Origin: Bacteroidales bacterium
Lineage (GTDB): Bacteria; Bacteroidota; Bacteroidia; Bacteroidales; ML635J-15
DNA: 64,000 nt
NCBI GenBank assembly: GCA_017620015.1
Contig: JAFZRE010000035.1
Coordinates: forward strand, 1 to 64,000
Reading direction: 5' to 3'
Positions 15,431-24,128 of this stretch are shown here, piece after piece. The notes under the pieces were generated by a model. The model saw only the letters and a list, made by a program, of their open reading frames with translations, was not told where the DNA came from and searched no databases. Each line of letters begins with the position of its first letter. Position 1 is the first letter of the stretch. Made by a program: the position numbers and the translations under genes.

Positions 15431-15582
15431 TTCAGAACGTCATTTCGGAAGATGCGCCCTAAGACGCTCCCTGAGCCTGTGGCTGCTGAGCGAGTCGAAG
15501 TATCGAAGGGCAAGTCGGAGGGTCGAATGGCGGCTATCAGAAATCTCCTTCTGCGCAAAACAACATATTAAGGAAACGACTC
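15431..15582. repeat. Intergenic repeat fragments
   Basis: This holds phrases shared with other gaps in the window: gtcatttcggaaga near 15437 (compare the element ends at 17324 and 17488) and ctgagcgagtcgaagtatcgaagggc near 15488 (compare 36771-36793 and 892-962). No gene is seen. Confidence 0.6.
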
Positions 15583-16749
15583 ATGGACGAATTTATCAGT
15601 CTGATTACCAAAAGTCTCGAAGCAAATACCTTCGTGAAGGTTACGTTGTCGTCGCCAGTGCGGAAGGATGCCGAGGTGCGTAACATCTATGTTAAGCAGG
15701 TGGAAATCAAATGCGAGCGCAAACTCAGTTTCACCTATCGCTACCAAAAGCGCGACATAGTGAAGAATTATGCCATCGATGAGGGTATTGAAAACATACG
15801 CAAGCACGTTGACGAGGAGTTCAGGTTTGCAACTTTGTTTACCATTGCTGGTGACTTTGTTTTGCAACACAATGGCAGCCATTTTAAGGTCAAGCAGCAG
15901 AAAGCCAGCATAACAGAACTGCCTTCGCTTAGCCACGACCGCAGTAAGAACCGCAAACTTGAGGCTTCCGACGGTAAGAAATACCTTCACCTGCTCGGAA
16001 TTACTGATGCCACCGGTAATGTAAATCCAAAGTCGCAGGACAAGTTCAAGCAAATCACACACTACATCGAAATACTTAGCAGTCACATTGATACGCTTCC
16101 CACCGACCGCACAATAACCGTCACCGACATGGGAAGTGGCAAGGGCTACCTTACTTTTGCACTTTACGACTACCTTGCCAACACGCTCAAGTGCAAGGCC
16201 GATGTTACTGGTGTAGAAATTCGCCACGATATGGTGGAGCTTTGCAACAAGTTTGCAAAGGAATCGGGTTTCGATGGATTGCATTTTGCCGAGAGCGCAA
16301 TCGACAGCTACAATGCCGACAAACTTGATATGCTCATAGCCCTCCATGCCTGCAATACTGCAACCGACGATGCGCTTGCAAAAGGCGTTTATGCGGGCGC
16401 GCAGGTAATTGTAGCAGCACCATGCTGTCAGCACCAGATTCGCAACGAAATGGAAAGCGGAACACCTAACGAAATTCTGTCGCCGATACTGCGCCACGGA
16501 ATTTTCATGGAACGTCAGGCCGAACTTGTAACAGATAGCATAAGGGTGCTTTTCCTTCAATATTTTGGCTACAAGACAAAAGTTGTAGAGTTTATTTCAG
16601 ATGCTCATACTCACAAGAATGTGATGATAATTGCAACAAAATCGACTATTTCTGACGAGCAGAAGCAAAAGATTCTTTCACAACTTGAAGCACTAAAATC
16701 ATTCTTTGGTATTAACCAGCACTACATAGAAACAAAATGGCAGAAATAA
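15583..16749 (+). CDS. SAM-dependent methyltransferase
   Basis: 388 residues. The class I methyltransferase motif I is clear (DMGSGKGYLTF, about 183-193), followed by a GVEIRHD acidic motif and an ALHACNTATD motif further on. A PCCQHQ segment with adjacent cysteines fits the Methyltransf_32 group, which includes tRNA and protein methyltransferase-like proteins. The N-terminal 150 residues form a separate domain with an LQHNGSHFKVKQQK stretch. The substrate is not known. Its last 13 bp overlap the next gene, so the pair is likely an operon. Confidence 0.8.
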   Translation: MDEFISLITKSLEANTFVKVTLSSPVRKDAEVRNIYVKQVEIKCERKLSFTYRYQKRDIVKNYAIDEGIENIRKHVDEEFRFATLFTIAGDFVLQHNGSHFKVKQQKASITELPSLSHDRSKNRKLEASDGKKYLHLLGITDATGNVNPKSQDKFKQITHYIEILSSHIDTLPTDRTITVTDMGSGKGYLTFALYDYLANTLKCKADVTGVEIRHDMVELCNKFAKESGFDGLHFAESAIDSYNADKLDMLIALHACNTATDDALAKGVYAGAQVIVAAPCCQHQIRNEMESGTPNEILSPILRHGIFMERQAELVTDSIRVLFLQYFGYKTKVVEFISDAHTHKNVMIIATKSTISDEQKQKILSQLEALKSFFGINQHYIETKWQK

Positions 16750-17270
16750 AGGCGATAGTTTACGAATCGAACACTGGGTTCACGAAGGAATATGCTGAAT
16801 TGTTGTCGAGCATAATTAATGTTCCTGCCATTCCCGTGATTGACAACTCAATGATTTTTGATGACCGCGAAGCCGTGATTTTCCTCGGTTGGGTTTGTGC
16901 TGGCAAGATTAACGGTTTGAGAATGGCGAGGCTGAAATACAATCCTATGATAATTGCTGGAGTTGGAATGACACCGATGAACGACAAGTATGCCTTTGCC
17001 CTTGCTCAACAGAATAACATTGATGTTCCTTTTTATTATCTGCAGGGTGGTTTGCATCGCGAAAAGCTTAAAGGCTTCTACAAGATGATGTTCAAGATGG
17101 TCGCCAATCCAATCCTACGCAAAGCCAAAAAGGGCAAGACGCAACTTTCTGAACAAGAACAATATATGTTGGATTTGATAAAGAATGGCGGTTCTTTCGT
17201 CTGTCGTGAAAACCTTGAAGAATTAATAAAGAAGTACGAGGAAATAAGCAGTGTGCTGAGAATGGCATAG
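16737..17270 (+). CDS. Flavodoxin-like protein
   Basis: 177 residues beginning with a beta strand and a loop of flavodoxin type (IVYESNTGFTKEYAELL), which resembles the FMN phosphate-binding loop of the flavodoxin/HemG-like family. FLGWVCAGKINGL and a short LQGGLHREKL segment follow in the expected order for the Flavodoxin_5 group. The C-terminal 60 residues are helical and basic. It may carry electrons or act as an oxidoreductase; the partner is unknown. Its start overlaps the methyltransferase gene by 13 bp. Confidence 0.65.
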   Translation: MAEIKAIVYESNTGFTKEYAELLSSIINVPAIPVIDNSMIFDDREAVIFLGWVCAGKINGLRMARLKYNPMIIAGVGMTPMNDKYAFALAQQNNIDVPFYYLQGGLHREKLKGFYKMMFKMVANPILRKAKKGKTQLSEQEQYMLDLIKNGGSFVCRENLEELIKKYEEISSVLRMA

Positions 17271-17323
17271 TGACACATTTGTAAAAAGTAATTGTATTTT
17301 TGGGGTCCAATAAATCCTCTATA

Positions 17324-17488
17324 TTGTCATTCCGAAAAGCAGAACGAACAGCAAAAGGAACGTTGCTTGTGAGTTCGCTTATCCGGAATCTGTTCTATAA
17401 TTAATAATCCGTTACAGATTACGGATAGCAGTCTTCACAACGCTTCCCGTTCCGCATCGCGTGTTACGACTAGCTTCCGAAATGACAA
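17324..17488. repeat. 165-bp element with terminal inverted repeats
   Basis: The left end TTGTCATTCCGAAAAGC and the right end, read on the opposite strand as TTGTCATTTCGGAAGC, form imperfect 16-17-bp terminal inverted repeats. The interior has no gene. This resembles a small non-autonomous (MITE-like) or long-hairpin element; a fragment of an end occurs near 15437. Confidence 0.6.
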
Positions 17489-17614
17489 CCTCGTTTTATT
17501 TATGTGTTATATAAATATTGATAATGTTGTAATTACACCGATATGCCCAATTGTTATCTGACACAAATAAATTGTATGCAGAACTTGTGTTGGTACCTGT
17601 ACCCCCAAAATAAG

Positions 17615-17650
17615 AAAGCCACAGCATTGCGCTGTGGCTTTCGTTTTTCT
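17615..17650. terminator. Bidirectional terminator hairpin
   Basis: AAAGCCACAGC (17615-17625), a 5-nt loop and GCTGTGGCTTT (17631-17641) form an 11-bp perfect stem followed by cgttttt. It lies immediately downstream of the minus-strand surface-protein gene, whose stop is at 17663. Confidence 0.85.
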
Positions 17651-17662
17651 TGATGCTGGAAA

Positions 17663-20600
17663 TTATTTTACAACCTTTATGGTTTCGTTTATGCTGTTGC
17701 CAACAACATTGATGAAATATACGCCAGCTCCGTAGTTCGAAGTAGCAATTTCGATGTTGTTTTCACCATTCGAAACCTGAGTGTTAGTTGTGTAAATCAT
17801 CTGTCCGCTGACATTGTAAACATTGATTGCAACATTGTCGTTTTCGGCAGCATCGATTACAATATTAAGCATATCGTTGAACGGATTAGGATAAGCATTT
17901 ACGCTTGATTCAACAGCAAATGCTTCTTCAACCGACTCTGTACCGCCAGTGAGGTAAAGACGTGTCGAGAAGGATGTAACTGCCCTCTGACCGTTGCAAC
18001 GCAGATAAAGGTTGAATGCATAGATACCTGTTGCAAGTGAGTCAACTGGATAGTCAACGGTGAGTTCGTGAACAGGTCCATCCTTTTCGATGAGAACCCA
18101 AGTTACATGATATGTTTGAGTACCTGCCTCGAGTTCAACGTTTGTAACATGAGCATCGGCGATAGCAGAGCTGTTGATGCAAGTATCAACTATGCCTGCA
18201 ACTTCTTCTATGATTTCGTTGCTAATCTGGTCAGCCGAAGGCAATTCAATATAGAGGCAACCGCTAACTTCGTTGTTGGCAGCATCGGTTACATTTACGC
18301 AAACAGCACCGCTTTCGTAGATTGCAAGTGCCTGCTGGTCGCTGTAGGTACTAGGAACATTCCATTCGTAGCTGTATGGCGGAACACCGGCAATTGCCTG
18401 GACATGTGCCACTGCAAACGGAACATCAACTGGTCCATCAGATGTAGGAACGGTAATAACCTCAATATGGTAATTTACATCAATGTAAAGTTCATCGAAG
18501 AGGTTCTCGGAAGGAACATATTCAACATTGAAAATTTCTGCACCATAGCAACCGTTGTTGTCGTTAACATATACCCAGTATTCATCAGGATAAAGACCTG
18601 AAATAGATTCGGTTGTTTCGCCATTTATCCAGTAGTAAGTATAAGGAGCTTCACCGCCAGTGACAGTCAAACTTATCGAACCATTCGGATTTGTCAAGCT
18701 TGTTGCATTTACAACATTGCCGGTAACAGATATCTGAACATTTTCGCAGTCAGCCGGAACAGCTTCAATTGTGCTGAATTCCGAGCAACCTCTTGCATCT
18801 ACTATTGTGTAGAAATGCATACCCGGGGTAATATTTTCGATAGTCAATGTATCTGCATCAGCTGTATAGGTATTTCCATTTTCCAATGTAATTACATAAG
18901 GAGCAGTACCATTGTTAATTCTCATGGCTACACTTCCGTTGTTGTATTGGCTATAAGAAACAATCTGGCAATCGGATTCCAAAGTAATAGTTGTGCTGTC
19001 GCTCGGAACGATAACCATACATCCTCTTACATCCATAACGCCAATAATATATTCACCTACAGAAAGATTGCTTATTACTATAGGTGCATCATTGGTTGCA
19101 TAATGATAGTAGAAGGAGTTTTCTTCATCTATCAGCTTATAGTAGGTGCCATAGTATGGAGCAACACCGCCAGCAAGTTCGATTGTTACCGAACCGTTTT
19201 CGATTTCTGCTGAAGTTGGATTGCTAATAGTGTAGTTTACGAGTTCCATGTTGCAGATTTCGCTTTCGTCAACCCAAACCTCGGTTACACAGCCGTTTGC
19301 TGCTACAATTTCGTATCTGCCCCAAGCAGTCAGACGGTTTTCTGGAATGCTGAATGTCGAAGTTGTGGTGCTGCCGATGAATGAATCAGAAAAGTTTTCG
19401 CAATAGATTGATACTGGGTAGTAGTCGTCGCCTTCAGCAGTAATATTTATTACAACGTCGGAGCTTGAATTGTATGTAAGGCTTGTCGACATTTCGCAAG
19501 TAAGCATTCCTGAGATTTCAACAGTATCGGTACAGCCCAAAGCATCGATTACGTATAGTGTCATAGGAGTTTCCTGCATTTCGTCATCGTACAGATAATA
19601 TTCGAAGCTGTCAGTCTCGTACCATGCGCCATAGTCGTTAGAACCATTGTCGTTTACCATGTATGGAGCTGTTCCATTGTTTACACTGATTGATACAATT
19701 GCATACGCATAATCTGAATCTGCAGCAAGGTTCATTGGGGTAATGCCAGTGACTGATGCAGACATTGTGCAATTGATGTCAACGATGTAGTCGCCTTCTG
19801 TGCTAGCAACACAGCCATTGTGGCTTACATTAAGCATATATGAGTATTCCAGCAGACCAGGTTCAACGAAATCGCTTGCGTTGATGATTCTACCGTGATA
19901 TACATTTCCGTTAATAAACCATTCGTAATCGTCGTCATCGGGATAAATCTGGGTTTCTTCCTGCAAATCCATTACTTCTGCAACAAGCACTGCGTTCGAA
20001 GTGGAGTCGTTTGTAATAGTTTCAACCGAAACCTCCATTGTTTCGCAGTTAACCGAAAGTCCTACAGAACTGAACGATGTACACATGCCAGTTACATCTT
20101 CCTTGTACTCATAAATTCTGTAAGTACCGCTGGCAAGTCCGTCGAAAACATATTCGAGGTCTGTTTCCGAAACCAAATAGTTGCTACCTATAAAATCTCC
20201 GTCCTCGTTGAAAACGAATACATGATATGGGAACATGTCGCTTGTGGCAAATCCAACATTTGAGATGGCTCCGTTATTATTAGAAGCAGATGGATATGTA
20301 ACACTAACTTCGCTCATCGGCGAATAGCAAGAAGGAGTCATGTTGTCTTCGTCGCACGAACCTTCAATCGTAAGTTCGCAACCATTGTAGTCAACAAAAA
20401 GTTCGTATGCTTCGCCAAGGTCCTGATATTCGTAGTATGCGCCATAATAACCATCGTTCCAAATGTAAACTGCATCCTTAAGCATTACAGTGTCACGGTT
20501 TTCGTTAAGGGTGCAAGCCTGGGCATACATTACATTCGGCATAAGTGTTAAGGTGTCGTTTGAGTCGCTGAGTCTCGAAACATTGACGTAGAAGTTGCAA

Positions 20601-21556
20601 TCCCTTTCGATAGTAAAATATATTGTATCGTTGCAGTTGCCGTTGTTATAACTTATTTCAAACATATAATCTCCTTCGGCAAGACCGGAAACGGTAACAG
20701 AATCCCAAGCATTGTCAATATATTGGTTGTTTTCATAGTAATTCTCAGCATCGTGGACTACACCCCAGAAGTTAACGTTATCGACTGGTCCGCCAACAAT
20801 GACAGAAACAGAACCCTCGTTGTTTTCCAATCCTGCTGGCCTAAGGTCCAAAAGGTCATACCAGAAACCTTCGCAAAGGTCTGCATAATTTGCCTCGAAC
20901 GTTGTTGCCCATGAGCAGTTGTTTGCGTATGCCTGAGCTTCGACATTATACAGCCCGTATTCCAAATCTTCAAGTTCAGGAAAGTTAAGAAATCCCATTC
21001 CGTAACTGCCTTCTTCAACGACAAGGGAACCATCTCTGTAAACATGCCATATAATGGAATCTAAACCGAATGCCTCGGCTCCAGTATTGTCGGCAATGAA
21101 AACAGTTGCAGAATTGTTTTCGAATCTGCTCGACAAGAAGACATTTTCATCGCAGCTGCCTTCTCCAACAGTTACACCTTGCTCGTAAGTACCGGTGTTC
21201 CCATTGTTGTCGGTCATCTGGATAACGTAAGTGCCAGGAATGAGGTTGTCAACCATAAACATGCCAGTAGTATCATCTTCAACTGTTATGTAACGACTGC
21301 AGTTTGTCCCCGAAGTCCCCATAACATTAATTTCCACAGGCAAGGTATAACCCTCGGCAGTGAATGAAACATAACCGTCCCACCTTAATTCGTTGTAGGT
21401 CCAGCCATCCATGTAATCCGTGTAAATGTACGGGGATGACGATTCGCTGCCCTGCACATTGGATAATGTGATTTGCGCATTCGCTTGTATGACAAAAAGT
21501 CCAGAGAGCGCAAAAACTGCTGTCAGCAACAGCTTCTTAAATGTAAAAATACGCAT
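17663..21556 (-). CDS. T9SS-sorted surface protein with SprB-like repeats
   Basis: About 1297 residues from the ATG at 21556, which begins a clear signal peptide (MRIFTFKK...QANAQ). The frame is open to 21643, but those 29 extra residues precede the signal peptide and overlap the promoter region. The body is a chain of about 80-100-residue beta repeats with GGxAPYxY, LxPGxYxVxVxDxxGC patterns, the signature of SprB-type repeats of gliding-motility and adhesin proteins. It is very acidic and Asn/Tyr-rich. The last ~80 residues (AYPNPFND...TIKVVK) are a type A T9SS sorting domain. It should be moved across the outer membrane by a T9SS encoded elsewhere; the surface role is inferred. Confidence 0.9.
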   Translation of the reverse strand: MRIFTFKKLLLTAVFALSGLFVIQANAQITLSNVQGSESSSPYIYTDYMDGWTYNELRWDGYVSFTAEGYTLPVEINVMGTSGTNCSRYITVEDDTTGMFMVDNLIPGTYVIQMTDNNGNTGTYEQGVTVGEGSCDENVFLSSRFENNSATVFIADNTGAEAFGLDSIIWHVYRDGSLVVEEGSYGMGFLNFPELEDLEYGLYNVEAQAYANNCSWATTFEANYADLCEGFWYDLLDLRPAGLENNEGSVSVIVGGPVDNVNFWGVVHDAENYYENNQYIDNAWDSVTVSGLAEGDYMFEISYNNGNCNDTIYFTIERDCNFYVNVSRLSDSNDTLTLMPNVMYAQACTLNENRDTVMLKDAVYIWNDGYYGAYYEYQDLGEAYELFVDYNGCELTIEGSCDEDNMTPSCYSPMSEVSVTYPSASNNNGAISNVGFATSDMFPYHVFVFNEDGDFIGSNYLVSETDLEYVFDGLASGTYRIYEYKEDVTGMCTSFSSVGLSVNCETMEVSVETITNDSTSNAVLVAEVMDLQEETQIYPDDDDYEWFINGNVYHGRIINASDFVEPGLLEYSYMLNVSHNGCVASTEGDYIVDINCTMSASVTGITPMNLAADSDYAYAIVSISVNNGTAPYMVNDNGSNDYGAWYETDSFEYYLYDDEMQETPMTLYVIDALGCTDTVEISGMLTCEMSTSLTYNSSSDVVINITAEGDDYYPVSIYCENFSDSFIGSTTTSTFSIPENRLTAWGRYEIVAANGCVTEVWVDESEICNMELVNYTISNPTSAEIENGSVTIELAGGVAPYYGTYYKLIDEENSFYYHYATNDAPIVISNLSVGEYIIGVMDVRGCMVIVPSDSTTITLESDCQIVSYSQYNNGSVAMRINNGTAPYVITLENGNTYTADADTLTIENITPGMHFYTIVDARGCSEFSTIEAVPADCENVQISVTGNVVNATSLTNPNGSISLTVTGGEAPYTYYWINGETTESISGLYPDEYWVYVNDNNGCYGAEIFNVEYVPSENLFDELYIDVNYHIEVITVPTSDGPVDVPFAVAHVQAIAGVPPYSYEWNVPSTYSDQQALAIYESGAVCVNVTDAANNEVSGCLYIELPSADQISNEIIEEVAGIVDTCINSSAIADAHVTNVELEAGTQTYHVTWVLIEKDGPVHELTVDYPVDSLATGIYAFNLYLRCNGQRAVTSFSTRLYLTGGTESVEEAFAVESSVNAYPNPFNDMLNIVIDAAENDNVAINVYNVSGQMIYTTNTQVSNGENNIEIATSNYGAGVYFINVVGNSINETIKVVK

Positions 21557-21575
21557 AAATTTTAAAATTTCGTCA

Positions 21576-21624
21576 ATGGGGTCAATCTCAACTCCAATAA
21601 TTGAAACCTGGGGGCAGACCCCAT
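21576..21624 (-). repeat. Inverted repeat in the 5' leader of the SprB-like gene
   Basis: ATGGGGTC (21576-21583) pairs with GACCCCAT (21617-21624), with a 33-nt loop. It lies between the start codon at 21556 and the -7 element at 21648-21655, so the transcript leader could fold here. It also resembles REP-type GGGGTC/GACCCC elements, so a regulatory role is open. Confidence 0.5.
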
Positions 21625-21647
21625 ATATGTCCTCAAATTTCAAGTGA

Positions 21648-21655
21648 CAAAGATA
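21648..21655 (-). promoter_or_regulatory. -7 promoter element for the SprB-like gene
   Basis: On the minus strand this reads TATCTTTG, matching TAnnTTTG. It would give a leader of roughly 85 nt containing the inverted repeat. Confidence 0.55.
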
Positions 21656-21760
21656 TTTGTTTTTGCTATTGGATGAATCAGAAAAACGTAATAATTTTTT
21701 ACAAATTAATAGCGAGTTGAAAATGATTATTCGTTGAAGATTAACATTTTGAACTTATTT

Positions 21761-21791
21761 TTTGCATTTCAGAAAATTCTTATTACTTTTG
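21761..21791 (+). promoter_or_regulatory. Bacteroidetes-type promoter of the yefM/yoeB pair
   Basis: TTTG at 21761-21764, a 19-bp spacer and TACTTTTG at 21784-21791 match both elements of the consensus, about 30 bp before the antitoxin start. Confidence 0.75.
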
Positions 21792-21822
21792 TGTCTCGTT
21801 TTGGTACACAAAAGATAATATT

Positions 21823-22095
21823 ATGGAAGTAGTTTCAACAAGGGAATTCAGGAACAATATGGCTACGTATTTAGGTTATGTTTCGTCAGGTCAAGAACTT
21901 ATATTAAAAACTAGGGATAAGGGTAGCTTTGTGATTCGCAAGGTCAAGGAAGATGATACGCTTATGTCGAAGGAAGAGTTTTTCGCCAAAATCGAAGAAG
22001 CAGAAAGGCAGATTGAGAGAGGTGAATATTCTGAAATGAAACCAGATGAAACTTTGGATGAGTTTTTGGAAAGGGTAGCAAATGTACAAGATTGA
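21823..22095 (+). CDS. yefM: YefM/Phd-family antitoxin
   Basis: 90 residues. The N-terminal half (VVSTREFRNNMATYLGYVSSGQELILKTR) has the dimeric DNA-binding fold typical of Phd/YefM antitoxins. The C-terminal half is acidic and charged (KIEEAERQIERGE ... DETLDEFLERV), as expected of the tail that wraps the toxin. It overlaps the toxin gene by 14 bp and has its own consensus promoter, which such antitoxins usually repress together with the toxin. Confidence 0.85.
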   Translation: MEVVSTREFRNNMATYLGYVSSGQELILKTRDKGSFVIRKVKEDDTLMSKEEFFAKIEEAERQIERGEYSEMKPDETLDEFLERVANVQD

Positions 22096-22354
22096 ATTTT
22101 CAAAAACAGCCATAGCCGACATCATAAAGCTTAGACGTAATGAGCCAAAGGCATATAATAAACTGGACGGATTAATTTCGGAATTGAAAGAACATCCCAC
22201 CACAGGCACTGGTCATCCAGAACAACTGAAAGGAGACAAAGTTGGAAAATGGTCGTGGCACATAACTGGCAAACACAGGCTAATCTACGAAATCAAGGAA
22301 GAGGTTGTGATTGTAAACGTGCTTGCTGCATACGGGCATTATGGTGATAAATAA
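22082..22354 (+). CDS. yoeB: YoeB-family mRNA interferase toxin
   Basis: 90 residues of the Txe/YoeB family, RelE-fold ribonucleases that cut mRNA in the ribosome. The family catalytic residues can be placed: E47 in HPEQLKGD, R66 in KHRLIYE, and H86-Y87 at the end in AYGHYGDK. The usual WSRRI segment reads WSWHI here, so one arginine of that stretch is replaced. The length is normal. Gene order antitoxin-toxin with a 14-bp overlap is typical. A terminator hairpin follows at 22354. Confidence 0.9.
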   Translation: MYKIEFSKTAIADIIKLRRNEPKAYNKLDGLISELKEHPTTGTGHPEQLKGDKVGKWSWHITGKHRLIYEIKEEVVIVNVLAAYGHYGDK

Positions 22355-22383
22355 AAAAACGGAAGCAATGCCTCCGTTTTTTT
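22354..22383. terminator. Bidirectional terminator between yoeB and the M20 peptidase gene
   Basis: AAAAAACGGA and TCCGTTTTTT form a 10-bp stem around a 9-nt loop, with A and T runs on both sides, between convergent genes. Confidence 0.85.
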
Positions 22384-22398
22384 GTTCAATTCCAATTA

Positions 22399-23766
22399 CT
22401 ACTTCATTTCTGCAAAATACTTGTAGAACAGCGGAATAGTCTCGATTCCCTTGAGGAAATTCTCAACAGGGTAGTTCTCGTTCGGCGAATGTATTGCGTC
22501 CGATTCAAGACCGAAGCCCATAAGGATTGACTTTATGCCAAGAACTTCCTCGAAACGTGAGATGATAGGAATACTTCCACCGCTACGAACTGGAATCGGA
22601 CGTTTGCCGAATACCTCGACGTAAGCCTTCTCGGCTGCCTTGTATGCCGGCAGGTCAATCGGGCAAACGTAGCCCTGTCCTCCGTGAAGCGGACGAACTT
22701 CAACCTTAACATACTCTGGAGCAACCTTCTCGAAGTATTCCTTGAAAAGCTGAGCAATCTTCTTGTGGTCCTGATTTGGAACAAGACGTGTAGAAATCTT
22801 TGCAAATGCCTTCGACGGAAGCACGGTCTTTGAGCCTTCGCCAGTGTAGCCGCCCCAGATTCCGCAAACGTCCAAGCAAGGACGGATGCCAGTGCGTTCG
22901 CAGGTAGTGAAGCCTTTTTCGCCCTTGAGCGCCTTCACGTCGATAGCCTTCTTGTAGTCTTCTTCGTTGAACGGCTTGCCAGCCAGAAGTTGTCTTTCCT
23001 CGTCGGAAACAACCAAAACATCGTCGTAGAATCCTGGAATTGTAATCTTTCCGTTTTCATCGTGAAGGTCGGCAATCATCTTGCACAGCACGTTAATCGG
23101 ATTTGCAACTGCACCGCCGAAAATACCGCTGTGAAGGTCGTGGTCGGGACCAGTGACTTCAACTTCCCAGTATGCAAGTCCGCGCAGACCTGTTGTAATG
23201 CTCGGAATATCAGAAGCAATCATTCCTGTGTCGGAAACGAGAATAACGTCGCCCTTGAGCAAGTCCTTCTGTTCGGCGCACCATTCGGTAAGGCTCGGTG
23301 AACCAATTTCCTCTTCGCCTTCGAGCATAAACTTAACGTTGCAAGGCAAAGTCTTGGTCTTAACCATAAGTTCGAATGCCTTTGCGTGCATAAAGCTCTG
23401 CCCCTTGTCGTCGTCGGCACCGCGCGCCCAGATTTTACCTTCCTTTATTACTGGCTCGAAAGGCTCTGTCTTCCAGAGTTCTATCGGGTCAACTGGCATC
23501 ACGTCGTAGTGACCATAGACAATTACTGTCGGCTTCGACGGATCGATAATCTTTTCGCCGTAAACAATCGGGTTGCCCTTTGTATGCATAACTTCGGCTT
23601 TGTCGGCTCCAGCCTGCTTCAGCAAATATTTCCAATGCTCGGCGCACTTTATCATATCCGACTTGTGTGATGCCTCGGAGCTGATGGACGGAATCCTTAT
23701 CAGACCGAAAAGTTCCTCGAAAAACCTTTCCCTGTTTTCCTTGATATAATCCTTGATGTAACTCAT
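22399..23766 (-). CDS. M20-family metallopeptidase (dipeptidase-like)
   Basis: 455 residues from ATG 23766; a 13-codon in-frame extension to 23805 runs into the promoter and is rejected. Motifs of the M20 family are seen: YGHYDVMPVD (zinc ligand H and catalytic D), GRGADDDKGQ-like ARGADDDKGQ (bridging D), MLEGEEEIGS (general-base E and ligand E), and a late DAIHSPNEN with the last ligand H. No signal peptide is present, so it acts in the cytoplasm. It probably cleaves dipeptides or small peptides. A consensus promoter lies directly upstream. Confidence 0.92.
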   Translation of the reverse strand: MSYIKDYIKENRERFFEELFGLIRIPSISSEASHKSDMIKCAEHWKYLLKQAGADKAEVMHTKGNPIVYGEKIIDPSKPTVIVYGHYDVMPVDPIELWKTEPFEPVIKEGKIWARGADDDKGQSFMHAKAFELMVKTKTLPCNVKFMLEGEEEIGSPSLTEWCAEQKDLLKGDVILVSDTGMIASDIPSITTGLRGLAYWEVEVTGPDHDLHSGIFGGAVANPINVLCKMIADLHDENGKITIPGFYDDVLVVSDEERQLLAGKPFNEEDYKKAIDVKALKGEKGFTTCERTGIRPCLDVCGIWGGYTGEGSKTVLPSKAFAKISTRLVPNQDHKKIAQLFKEYFEKVAPEYVKVEVRPLHGGQGYVCPIDLPAYKAAEKAYVEVFGKRPIPVRSGGSIPIISRFEEVLGIKSILMGFGLESDAIHSPNENYPVENFLKGIETIPLFYKYFAEMK

Positions 23767-23802
23767 AATTATTTTTTTTGATGACAAATATTTAATGATT
23801 GG

Positions 23803-23833
23803 CAAAGTTAATTCAAAAATTTAGAAATTCAAA
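23803..23833 (-). promoter_or_regulatory. Bacteroidetes-type promoter of the M20 peptidase gene
   Basis: On the minus strand TTTG (23833-23830), a 19-bp spacer and TAACTTTG (23810-23803) match the consensus exactly. It lies about 37 bp before ATG 23766. Confidence 0.8.
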
Positions 23834-23896
23834 GTTTTTATTGGGACTAACAGGCTGACAGTCCAAAAGGCTAACAGCCAAAGTCGTAACTCGACT

Positions 23897-23945
23897 TGTC
23901 GTAGGCTCCAGCCTACGACATTGCACATACAAGGCTCCAGCCTTG
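23897..23945. repeat. Twin-hairpin repeat, copy 1
   Basis: A 24-bp inverted repeat TGTCGTAGGC-TCCA-GCCTACGACA (23897-23920) is followed nine bases later by a smaller hairpin CAAGGCTCCAGCCTTG (23930-23945). A second unit of the same 49-bp length lies at 23995-24043. Confidence 0.9.
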
Positions 23946-23994
23946 GAATCGCACAATGATACAATTTTACATTATTCATTCTTATCCTTTTTGT

Positions 23995-24043
23995 TTGTCG
24001 TAGGCTCCTGCCTGCGACAATGTCTATCAAGGCTCAAGCCTTG
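23995..24043. repeat. Twin-hairpin repeat, copy 2
   Basis: TTGTCGTAGGC-TCCT-GCCTGCGACAA (23995-24020) is followed by CAAGGCTCAAGCCTTG (24028-24043). Order and spacing are as in copy 1; the sequence between the two copies is unrelated AT-rich DNA. Confidence 0.9.
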
Positions 24044-24073
24044 CTTAATAATTGTTTCACACTAAATAAAAAA

Positions 24074-24105
24074 ATGTTCCATCCACCTTTCGGCAAATGG
24101 AACAT
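24074..24105 (-). terminator. Terminator of the nitroreductase gene
   Basis: ATGTTCCAT (24074-24082) and ATGGAACAT (24097-24105) form a 9-bp stem. On the minus strand it is followed by a run of seven T, 24 bp after the stop codon. Confidence 0.8.
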
Positions 24106-24128
24106 AAAAAAGTCTTTTTGTTCACCTA

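Noticed and set aside
15568..16560. A 330-codon minus-strand frame opposite the methyltransferase gene
   Set aside because: It mirrors the plus-strand gene, which has a clear SAM-binding motif; the antisense product has no domain and no promoter.
17663..21643. Start of the SprB-like protein at 21643
   Set aside because: The 29 extra residues precede a classical signal peptide and lie over the leader and next to the -7 element; ATG 21556 is better.
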